DNA of 64,000 bases from Toxonevra muliebris (Eukaryota; Arthropoda; Insecta; Diptera; Pallopteridae). Position numbers and translations under genes: made by a program. The notes below the pieces were generated by a model. That model was given only the letters and a program-made list of their open reading frames with translations. It was not told the origin of the DNA and did not search any database. Below, one piece after another: positions 22,363 through 33,325 of this stretch (the first letter of the stretch is position 1; every line of letters begins with the position of its first letter). Location of the stretch: NCBI GenBank assembly GCA_963691655.1, contig OY829327.1, positions 53,890,079 through 53,954,078 of the forward strand, written 5' to 3'.

Positions 22363-25300
22363 ATGTTCAAAAAGAAAACCCTTCAAAATACGGGGAAATT
22401 TGTGGCAGACTCTCGTAATGAAGGGTGAATAGAAAAAATAAATTTAAAACTAATATGGTTTAGTTTATTTGAAAATAAATTGTTTTTTTAGTGATGACTT
22501 TTTCAATGAAGCTGGATATCGGCAGTCGCGCGAGAATGATAAAATAGACTCGAAATATGGTTTCGACCGCGTAAAGGATAATGTGGAACGCACGGGCTAC
22601 CTCATCAACATGCACGCAGTGAGTTCAGAAAAATATGTATTATATTCAACACATTCTATTCTGTCCCTTGTATGAAATTGCAGAATGAAATTCTAGATGA
22701 AGATCGACGTTTGATTGCAGCGCTGGATCTTTTCTTTATACAAATGGATGGCTCTCGCTACAAATGCACCGTGGCCTATAAACCATACTTTCTAATTCGT
22801 CCCGATGAAAAGCAATCGCTGGAGGTGGCGCGTTTTCTTGGCCGTAAATATTCGGGCCAATTGGCTAGCATAGAACACATTATCAAAGAGGATCTCGATT
22901 TACCCAATCATTTGGTGGGTTTGAAGCAGCAGTACTTGAAGTTATCATTTTTGAATCAAACGGCGATGACTAAAGTACGACGTGAGCTAATGAATGCTGT
23001 ACGTAAAAACAAAGAACGTGAGAAATCAAACACGTTTTATATGCAAATGTTGTCTTCTTCGCTAGCTGCTTTTACGTCCAACACAGAAGGTAGTTCTGAT
23101 GCCAAAAAGCAAATGGATTATTACGATAGTATCATGGACATACGGGAGCATGATGTCCCTTATCATGTACGTGTCTCCATTGATTTGCGCATCTTCTGCG
23201 GTCAATGGTATAACATTCGATGCCGAGGCGGTGGTGTAGAGCCTCCTATTATTACGCCGCGACCTGATTTGCTGGAACGGCCTGAACCTGTGGTACTAGC
23301 CTTCGATATAGAGACCAGTAAGTTACCATTAAAGTTCCCCGATGCGCAATCAGATCAAATTATGATGATTTCGTACATGATTGATGGCCAGGGGTATTTG
23401 ATAACTAATCGTGAGATTATCTCCTCGGATGTGGCTGATTTTGAGTATACGCCTAAGCCAGAGTTCGAAGGGCAGTTTATCGTTTACAATGAAGCCAACG
23501 AAATGCATTTAATTCAAAAATTCTTTGATCACATTATGGAGGTGCGTCCGCATATTGTTGTCACCTACAATGGTGATTTTTTTGATTGGCCATTTGTGGA
23601 GACACGCGCGGCTGTTTACGATCTGGATATGAAACAAGAAATCGGTTACTCTAAACTGAGAGATGGTTTCTATTTGTGCCGTCCATCTATTCACATGGAC
23701 TGTCTTTGTTGGGTGCGGCAATAACTTTCCTTCAATATGTTTATTTATATTAATTGAATGTGTATTTTGCAGGTCAAACGTGATTCCTATTTACCTGTGG
23801 GATCTCAAGGTCTGAAAGCTGTAGCTAAGGCTAAACTACGTTACGATCCCGTTGAGCTTGATCCCGAAGACATGTGCAAGATGGCAGTTGAACAGCCACA
23901 GGTGCTGTCCAATTACTCTGTGTCTGATGCAGTGGCCACATACTATCTTTACATGAAATATGTTCATCCCTTCATATTTGCCTTAAATACAATTATTCCC
24001 ATGGAGCCTGATGAAATTCTACGCAAAGGTTCTGGGACCCTTTGCGAGACTTTATTAATGGTGCAAGCATATCATGCAAACATTGTTTATCCCAATAAAC
24101 AGCAAAGCGAATTAAATAAGTTATCGAATGAAGGTCATGTTTTGGATTCAGAAACATATGTGGGTGGACATGTTGAGGCATTGGAATCGGGAGTGTTCCG
24201 GGCAGATATTCCATGTCGTTTTCGGTTAGACCCAAATATGGTTAATCAACTTATGGAAAATGTGGATAACGTGCTAAAACATGCCATAGAAGTGGAGGAA
24301 GGTGTTCCTATGGAAAAGGTTTCGAATTTGGATGAGGTTCGAAAGGAAATTAAACAAACTTTAAAAGGTAATGTGGCTGTGAGTGTATTTGTTCTATCCC
24401 AGCTAGGATTTAATAAAATTTTTGAACAAATTCGAATAGGTTTTGATTCCCCAGCGCGATTAAAACAATCCAAAATGAGTTCATATTCTGATCAGAAAAT
24501 ACTGTTTTGTCGGGAGAAAATGGTACCCTACACGCGACTCCACTTAAAGAGTCTTTTATTACTGTAATTTTCGAGTAGTTTTTCGATATTTTTTTGGATT
24601 TTTTGAAGTCATTTTCGAGTGATTTTTTATTATTTTTCCTATTCCATTTATTTCTCAATACATTTCTCTCAAGGAATCCATTAAAGCACTTAAGCTTAAA
24701 AGATCTGAGTTATTAGGTGCTGATTGTTTTTATCTTTAGGTCTCCATGATATTCCTAATCGTTTGGAACAACCTGTTATCTACCATTTGGACGTTGGTGC
24801 TATGTATCCGAATATCATTCTGACGAATCGCCTGCAACCCTCAGCAATGGTTAGCGAAACTGATTGTGCAGCTTGCGATTTTAATAAGCCTGGAGCTAGA
24901 TGCAAACGATCTATGGAGTGGATGTGGCGCGGTGAAATGTTGCCAGCATCGCGTAACGAGTTTCAACGTATTCAACAGCAATTAGAGACGGAAAAATTCC
25001 CGCCATTATTTCCAGGCGGTCCATCACGTGCCTTTCATGAGCTCTCAAAGGAAGATCAGGCCGCATACGAAAAGAAGCGCTTGAGCGATTATTGCCGCAA
25101 GGCGTACAAAAAAACAAAAATTACAAAACTCGAAACGCGCACATCGACGATTTGCGAAAAGGAAAACAGTTTTTATGTAGATACTGTGCGTGCTTTTCGT
25201 GACAGACGTTATGAGTACAAGGGCCTAACGAAGGCGTCGAAGGCCGCAGTCAGTGCTGCTGTGGCATCAGGTGATGCTGCGGAAATCAAAGCCGCTAAAG

Positions 25301-28300
25301 GTCGTGAAGTGCTCTACGATTCTTTACAATTGGCACACAAATGCATCTTGAACTCTTTCTATGGGTATGTGATGCGTCGCGGAGCACGTTGGCATTCTAT
25401 GCCTATGGCGGGAATTGTCTGTCTTACGGGATCGAATATAATTACGAAGGCACGTGAGATTATAGAACGTGTTGGGCGTCCACTTGAGTTAGATACCGAT
25501 GGCATTTGGTGTATACTTCCAGGTTCCTTTCCACAGGAATTCACTGTGCACACTACACATGAGAAGAAGAAAAAATTTAACATATCTTACCCGAACGCAG
25601 TACTCAACACAATGGTGAAGGACCACTTCACGAACGATCAATACCATGAGCTGCTGAGTGCAGCACAGGATGGTGTACCCCCAGAGTATAAGATACGTGA
25701 AGAGAATTCAATTTTCTTTGAAGTGGATGGACCGTATTTGGCAATGGTATTACCGGCCGCCAAGGAAGAAGGAAAAAAACTGAAGAAACGTTATGCTGTT
25801 TTCAATTTTGATGGATCGCTGGCGGAATTGAAGGGTTTCGAAGTGAAACGACGTGGAGAGTTACAGTTAATTAAAAATTTCCAAAGTTCCGTGTTTGAAG
25901 CGTTTTTAGCTGGAAGTACTTTAGAAGAGTGCTACGCTTCTGTAGCCAAAGTGGCTGACTATTGGTTGGATGTGCTCTACAGTCGTGGTTTGAATTTGCC
26001 AGACTCCGAACTATTTGAGCTTATTTCCGAGAATAAATCAATGTCGAAGAAGCTGGAGGATTACGGTGCTCAGAAAAGTACCTCTATTTCAACAGCAAAA
26101 CGTTTGGCTGAGTTTTTGGGAGAGCAGATGGTGAAGGATGCTGGATTAGCGTGTAAATACATTATTTCCAAGAAGCCCGAAGGTGCACCAGTCACTGAGC
26201 GTGCCGTCCCACTTGCTATCTTTCAGTCAGAGCCGAGTGTTCGACGGTATCATTTGCGCCGTTGGCTCAAGGACAACACCATGGGCGATGCAGATATTCG
26301 AGATGTCTTAGATTGGAATTACTACATTGAGCGCTTGGGCGGAACTATTCAGAAGATCATTACTATTCCTGCAGCATTACAGGGTCTTTCAAACCCTGTT
26401 CCTCGCGTTCAACATCCTGAATGGCTGCATAAGAAAATAATGGAAAAGAATGACGTTTTAAAGCAACGCCGCATTAACGAAATATTCTCGGCCAGACCCA
26501 AACCGAAGCCTGCGCTATCGCAAATGGATGGTGATGACAAAAAGGAATTGGTTGACATGGAGGATTTGGCTGGGGGTGATTCAAATGTTGCAAGTACATC
26601 TGGACGCCCAACAGTTACGAAACGAAAACGTGCCAATTCAGGTTCAGAAGAGAATGCCTCCGATCCTCCAAGGGTAGCCTCAACTTGGCGTGAAGCTTTG
26701 GGTGTACCGCCACCAATAGGCAACACGCGTGCCGAAATCATCGAGTGGGTGGAATTCCAGAAAAAGAAATGGGCGTGGCAACTTGAACGCCGCGAACGCT
26801 CAAAACAATCTAATAAGCGTCCACGTAACGATGTAGCATCGCCACCGACGGGAAAAACTATTGGTGCTACTGGCACAATTGGTGGCTTTCTCCGACGTGC
26901 GCAACGTACTCTGCTCGATCAAGTATGGCAGATATTGCAAATTGTGCCTGTCGATGACCTTGGGCATTTTACTGTATGGGCAATGATCGGCGAGGAGTTG
27001 CATCGCATTAAATTGACCGTGCCGCGTATCTTCTATGTGAACCAACGAAGTCTCGCTCCGCCTGAGGATGGCCAGATGTGGAAGAAGGTGAATCGTGTTC
27101 TGCCACGTTCGCGTCCTGTTTTCAATCTTTATCGGTATAGCGTACCCGAACAGGTTTTTAAAGATAATTGCCTGGGAATGTTGGCAGACTTGGCGACACC
27201 TGATATTGAAGGTATCTACGAGACTCAAATGTCATTAGAATTTCGTGCTCTGATGGATATTGGATGCCTTTGCTCAGTGCAGCGTGATGAAGCCAGGCGT
27301 TTAGCCGCTTTGTCTACGAAAGACTTGGAAGTATTTTCAATAGAACAGCTTGAGCAACGGCCACAATCCCATGTAAAATACTTGCAGAGTTCGCAATCGA
27401 AGCTACGCAAGATATTCTTGTATCAGCACAATATCCCCACAGCAAAAAAGGAGATTTGGGCTCTGTTTTTGCTTCCAGCCAAGAAGGCGCTAGTTATAGC
27501 TTTGGATACTGTGCGCGCCAATCAAATGCCCAACATGAAAAACCTTTATATAGCTGAGCGCCTAGCGCTAATTAAAAATCTGCAAAATGCCACGGATGTC
27601 ACGAAAATTCCGCCTGAGGATTTTACATTTGAGGTGTTCATCGAAGTTGATGTGAAGCAGGTTTACCGTCACATACAAAGAGCACTGACGTCGTACAAGG
27701 AAGAAAAACGAGGACCCACTATGCTGTGCATGCAAACTGCAATAGAGGCGTGTAAATTAGGTGCCGCCATGCCAGTTTTGTTGGAATATCCACAAGCGCA
27801 AATACATATCGCAGATGATGCTTCATTGCTATCTGGATTGGATTGGCAGCGACAGGGCTCCCGTGCTCTGGTTCGGCATTTCCTAAATCTGAACAATGTG
27901 GTAGATTTGATGTTAGATCAGTGTCGATACTTCCATGTGCCAATTGGAAATATGCCGCCAGATACAGTGCTGTTCGGAGCTGATCTATTTTTCGCGCGTC
28001 TGCTGCAGAAGAACAACTTTGTGCTTTGGTGGTCTTCAACGACAAGGCCAGATCTGGGTGGGCGAGAAGCAGATGACAGCCGGTTGTTGGCTGAATTCGA
28101 GGAGAGCATAACTGTTGTTCAGAATCGTCCCGGCTTTTATCCGGATGTCTGTGTTGAATTGGCGCTGGATAGCTTGGCTGTTAGTGCCTTGCTGCAATCG
28201 AGCAAAATACAGGAAATGGAAGGCGCCTCATCAGCCATCACCTTCGATGTGATACCGCAGGCATCTCTGGAAGAGATGATCGGCACAGTACCAGCAGCGA

Positions 28301-29741
28301 CATTGCCCAGCTATGATGAAACAGCTATCTGTTCGGCCGCCTTCCGAGTAATGCGGTCTATGGTGAATGGGTGGCTGCGTGAGGTCTCCATAAATCAGAA
28401 TATATTTTCTGACTTCCAAATTGTGCATTTCTATCGTTGGGTTCGCTCAAGTAATGCCTTGCTTTACGATCCCGCGCTGCGACGCTCGTTGAACAATTTA
28501 ATGCGAAAAATGTTTTTGCGTATTGTGGCCGAGTTTAAGCGTCTGGGTGCAACTATAGTCTATGCCGACTTTAATAGAATTATACTGAGTTCAGGCAAGA
28601 AAACTGTCACTGATTCTCTTGGCTATGTAGATTACATTGTCCAGAGCCTGCGGAACAAAGAAATATTTCACTCAATACAACTCTCGTTCGAGCAGTGCTG
28701 GGAGTTTATGCTCTGGCTTGATCACGCTAATTACTCAGGCATTAAAGGTCGTCTCCCTAAAGGTCTAGACGAAACAGCTGTAGGTACTGCTACACTTACA
28801 TTAAACTCGGAAGAACAAGCTGAAAACGATGACGACGATGATGATGTTGAAGAGATTGCTGGTCCAACAGAAGGAGGTGAAGATGCAGATGAGGAGCAAT
28901 TATCACTGGAGCTCAATTGGACTATTTCTGAGCATTTACCTGATGAAAATGAGTGCCGCGACAAGTTTGAATCCTTGCTCACGCTATTTATGCAATCGCT
29001 GGCAGAGCGGAAGACCACGCACCAAGCTATCAAAGATATATCGCACCCAGCCTTTGAATTCATTATAAAATTACATAGGAATTATGGCAAAGGTAAACCC
29101 AGTCCAGGTTTAGATTTGATCCGCACTCTTGTGAAAATTTTAAGTGTGGATAAAGGATTGGCTGAGGAGACAAACGAACTACGTCGAAATATGCTGCGTC
29201 TGGTTGGTATCGGTGAATTTTCGGATTTGGCTGAATGGACGGATCCATGCGACACATACACTATTGCAGAAGTCATTTGCAAAGCTTGCAATCACTGTAG
29301 GGACTTGGACTTGTGTAAAGATAAGCATCGCGCCATGAAGGATGGAATGTAAGTTTATAAGCGTAACAAATAAAGTGTTTATTTGAATCGGAAAATTAAA
29401 AATATCTTAATTTAACTTGTAAAACACTATCTCATTCCAGACCTGTTTGGCTGTGTGCTCAATGTTTCGTCTCCTATGACAATGAAGAAATCGAAATGCG
29501 CATAATCGATGTGGTGCAACGCAAGGCAATGTCATATGTTTTGCAGGATTTACGCTGTAAACGCTGTAATGAAATTAAACGCGAAAATCTTTCGGAGTTC
29601 TGCACATGTGCAGGAGAGTTTGGGCCTTTGATTAGTGGGAAGGAAATCGACTCATTGCTACGGACATTCCTCAAAGTAGGAGACTATCACAAAATGCAAT
29701 TGCTACAGGAAACGGTACAGCAAATACTAAGCACCAAATGA
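22363..29741 (+). CDS. PolE1: DNA polymerase epsilon catalytic subunit
   Basis: Six exons: 22,363-22,424, 22,492-22,618, 22,684-23,712, 23,773-24,367, 24,740-29,348 and 29,441-29,741. All introns are GT-AG and the total is 2,240 codons, about the length known for flies. The product copies the leading strand at replication forks. The proofreading exonuclease is intact: [12 protein letters not shown] (D271, E273), [11 protein letters not shown] (D364), [13 protein letters not shown] (D458). Polymerase motifs are intact: [10 protein letters not shown] (D622), [14 protein letters not shown] (N809), ELDTDGIW (D856). C647, C650, C659 and C723 are candidate iron-sulphur ligands. The inactive B-family half follows, then an acidic run near residue 1,970. 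Two C-terminal zinc modules close the protein: CKAC (C2118, C2121) with CAQC (C2146, C2149), which exon 6 joins, then CKRC...CTC. The start [13 protein letters not shown] is chosen because exon 1 splices in frame to [17 protein letters not shown]. Residues are spliced-model numbers. Confidence 0.97.
24368..24739 (+). other. PolE1 intron 4, partly open in frame
   Basis: At 372 bp this intron is four to six times longer than the other PolE1 introns (60-92 bp). The exon 4 frame stays open for 66 codons past the donor (to 24,567). Splicing at G|GTAATG and TTTAG|GT restores the conserved [21 protein letters not shown] junction, so I treat the open part as intronic. Confidence 0.75.
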
Positions 29742-29814
29742 GTTTAAACGAAATGTACTTAACCTTAAGAACACTTGTAATTACATTGTTAACAACATGT
29801 CTTCAATTAATTGT

Positions 29815-29820
29815 TTTATT
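29815..29820 (-). terminator. Candidate poly(A) signal for ATP synthase CF6
   Basis: TTTATT on the plus strand reads AATAAA on the minus strand 145 nt beyond the CF6 stop and only 74 bp beyond the PolE1 stop. The site implies that CF6 transcripts extend into the PolE1 3' UTR. Confidence 0.55.
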
Positions 29821-29964
29821 TTTGAATTTGTAGCTAATTTGAGGAAAAACATTTACCGACCATCAGCGTTACTTAACAAATATGACAGCTCTTTTGGAGT
29901 TTCGCCTTGCAAACTCTCCTCGATGCAACGATGGAATATCAACACTCATTTTGGTAAATGCAAT

Positions 29965-30348
29965 TTAATTGGTTGTTGTGATGGGGTCGATTTTGACTTC
30001 GGGGAACTTGAACTCGGGGAATTTGGTCATATCGACCTTTCCATCACCGCCGTATTGCTTGGCTACACGTTCCAATTCATTTTTCAGTTCCTTCTCGATC
30101 TCTGGGTTGGAGTCAACCATTTTGCCACCACTAGAAATATTAATATGTAACAAATTAAAAAAGGTAAGTGAGCCTAAATATATTCGTTCAACTTACGTGC
30201 TCTTGGATTTGTATTCGCGTACTTTGTCCAAGAATAACTGTTGGATTGGATCACTAGCTTTGCTCAACGCTGGGGCAACAATGCCAATGTTTCGGCGAAC
30301 TTCAGTGCGTAGAACGCGTACGCTGGTGAGAATTGATTGGGACAACAT
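29965..30348 (-). CDS. ATPsynCF6: ATP synthase coupling factor 6, mitochondrial
   Basis: Two exons: 30,348-30,197 and 30,130-29,965, with a 66-bp GTAAGT...CTAG intron. The 105-codon product starts MLSQSILTSVRVLRTEVRRN, a basic amphipathic mitochondrial presequence. The mature F6 domain follows (SKASDPIQQLFLDKVREYK, then GGKMVDSNPEIEKELKNELE and DMTKFPEFKFPEVKIDPI). It is a small peripheral-stalk subunit that links F1 to Fo in the inner-membrane ATP synthase. Length and sequence match the fly orthologue almost throughout. The gene is tail-to-tail with PolE1, with 223 bp between the stops. The ATG is immediately preceded by TTGCAG, so a 5' UTR intron ending there is possible but not shown. Confidence 0.96.
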
Positions 30349-30549
30349 CTGCAACTTATAATTTATTAGTCTTCAAAGTTTTTCAAGAAAAAAAATAGTT
30401 TTTGGAAGTGTTGTTGTTTTAATCCAACCGAGTAACCTTAAAAACGTTATGTAATGCAATCAAAGATCTACAAATATGCAACAGAAAAGCGATTTTCTTT
30501 TATATCCGTACTGCATAACATTTGTCTACCAATTTGTTTAACTTCGCCC

Positions 30550-30556
30550 ATCGATA
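30550..30556 (-). promoter_or_regulatory. DRE-like site upstream of CF6
   Basis: CATCGATA on the plus strand (TATCGATG on minus) differs at one position from the fly DRE TATCGATA. It lies about 200 bp upstream of the CF6 ATG, a typical place for DREF-controlled housekeeping promoters. A single near-match is suggestive only. Confidence 0.35.
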
Positions 30557-30599
30557 TTTACCTTTATTTTTCAGTGTTTAATTAATTATCTGCGAGAAT

Positions 30600-33320
30600 C
30601 AATTACGAAACAAAAAACCTCACTCGATTCCCAAGAATTCTGTGCGCTGTCAAAAATTTGAGGAATGTCAAATTTTGATTTGTGTGCAGTTGGCTGTGAT
30701 ACAGAATATGGCGAGTTAGTTCACGGCAGTATAATTTCTGGGAACACAAAATTTTAATTTTTCAACAATAAAAACAAATTTTAAAGTTAAAAAAAAAAAA
30801 ACTGTTGTATTTATGTACCATAATTTTACGATTGTGTTAAATCTTACGATTATATTGGTGTTCGTTGTTCGATGAACACATCATATTTTCTCTCAAGCTC
30901 GGTTGAGGTTACATGGTTACATGGAGTTCGAGTTGATTTTATCGAAATGTACTCATCTATTGAAACCGTTGTCGTAAAGAACATAAACAAGTCAAAAGTA
31001 CTTGTTTTTCTTGCAAATGCACTGGATTCCGGTTCTGTTGCTATTGGTGTCGGAATCCTGTTTCTGTTTATATTTGTGTCTTAAATATACTAAATTCTGT
31101 TTCTGTTCTTTGTGACAGCTCGGTTTTAATCACAGTATACAGTATGCCAGATAGCAGAAAGTAATCTGAAATATTCTCAGGTCTTCTGAGATTTGACAAT
31201 TATGACAAGTATTCGCTCAATAAATTTTGACAAATAATTTGGTTTATGAGAGAAAACTCTCTTAACCCATTTTCGTTAGCTGTACACAAATAAATAAATG
31301 AAATAAAAATATCAAAAACCAATAAACCGTTTGTTTATTTCTGAAATAAAAGCTCTCAAAACATTTTGTAGTGTGTGGTTCTATAAAGTATTTAAATAAC
31401 CAAAATACAATACTTTTAAAATGATCCTTTTCAAAAATGTCTGCTTTATATTCTAAATAGTTTTACTGATTTCAAAAGAATTTTATTTAAATTTCGGAGA
31501 AGCAGATTTCTTAGTTGAATGGCATACATAACAAAAAAACTTTAAGTTTTGGGATAAATCCTTGGTGCACATTATGCACATGGTTGTTACAAACGCCTTC
31601 GAAGATCTCGTTTATCAACTTCTAACAATTTTTCTGGCTTTTCAAATTTTTCTATTTTATTTATATATTGTGCTGGTACCAATGGGTTAATACTTTTTAA
31701 TATTTACTTCTGAAATTCAAATGTTTTGGGAGAAGTAAGAGAATAATTTTCAAATTTGGCAGACGTCAGTAAACAGAAAAGAGGGCGTCACGTCTATTTA
31801 TTTCACTTTATTAATTTCACTATGGGTTTTAATATTATTTCGAATGTAATGATACTGTTTTGGGAAATAGCTATTTGCCACCCAAAAGGTCGACGTGCTC
31901 GGTGTACAATACACCGAGTATATCGTGTTCGGTGTGTGTGTTTTTATCGCATTAATTATTTGTGTTTGAATATGAAATATTTGAACATAAAAAAAATCTT
32001 ACTTAATTATCTAATACAAACTTAACTCATAACATATGACAAAAAAAACTTACGGCCTAATTATATAAAACGCAACGCTTGAGCAGCAAATTTCGTATTG
32101 TGTAAACGTATTCACTCATGGTTGCGTTAAAATGTGACAAGTGTGTTTGTTACGGTTTTTTGGTATTATACAGACACACGAAGAGTCACGAATGCACACT
32201 GAATCTGTCAAATTTGTCACTTGGTTTTGCGCTTGCGTTCAGCTTTTCAATTTGTTTTTCGCGGCTTATCTTTTCTTTTATTTATTATTATTTTATCTAA
32301 AAATGATTTACGCAGAAAAAAAATGTAAGTATTTATAAAATAGAAAATAAATATTATACTAAAATCAAATAGATTAAGTATTAAAAAGATATTGTACATA
32401 ATTTTATATAATTTTTAATACCTTTTATTTTTTTCTTTTCACAATTTTTTTCTTTCAACAGATGACAGCATGCTTGTAGTGTCACCAGCTCATAAAAATG
32501 TAGGAATACAAAAATTCGGCAATACAAAATTTTGACATTTTATAAAATAAAAGGTGGCATCACGACGTGGAGTGTTACGTACAAAACTGACAATTCATAT
32601 GACAACGTAATAGGACGAACGCAATGACGGACTCAAGGTGACCAAAAGTGTATCAAACGCAAAGTGTCGCTGTGTTTTACATATTTAGGCCGTTAAACTC
32701 CTTAAACTTTAACACTTTCACATATGTAATTTTCGACAGAAGTAACCTAATTTTCAGACCTTAGTCCCAGATGGTCATTAAACGAAACTCAACCTTACCT
32801 AACAGAGCTCTTAGATGTGGTCTCAGTATTTTTACGCAATAGGTGTTATCACATATGTATCACTACCTAAGGGTATTTGGTTTTCCGACTGACGTAATTC
32901 CCCAAATTGGTTATTTTAAAGCAAAGAATATGCTAAAGCTTTGCAGGACAGAAATCTCCCAAAAAAAATTAAATAAAAATTAAAATAAAAGAAAATAACT
33001 TAATATATATATATATATATATATATTAGATGGCTTATTTTGCTAAAGTATTTCAGATCTTCATTGTGACAGCAGAATATGAAAATAGGGTGCTAAAAAC
33101 CAATTAAAATGAAAAAAAAAATTTGAATTTGCGAAAACTGGATGCGCTACTCCGTTACGTTAAGTTTCTATAATTAAAACTTTATATCGCATGCATTCTT
33201 ATCTAAACGAATACAATGACTTCAATAATGCAACACAACGACAATTGCCGCAGTCATCGATTACAATCTCGGAACAATCATTTCCAAACAATATCATAAA
33301 ATCATATTTTTGATGTCGGC
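30600..33320. other. Spacer with repeat fragments and an (AT)12 tract
   Basis: No gene is supported. 30,982-31,105 repeats the block at 7,725-7,830. Around 31,890-31,940 there are inverted CTCGGTGTA/TACACCGAG pieces. (AT)12 lies at 33,003-33,026. Short open frames at 31.8 and 32.1 kb are featureless. Confidence 0.5.
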
Positions 33321-33325
33321 TGTAA

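Noticed and set aside
24368..24567. Treating the open part of PolE1 intron 4 as coding
   Set aside because: Splicing it out restores the conserved protein alignment across the junction, and the frame ends before exon 5.
26409..29291. Long open frames on the minus strand and alternative frames across the PolE1 region
   Set aside because: They lie opposite a conserved coding sequence with all expected motifs and have no motifs of their own; they are shadows.
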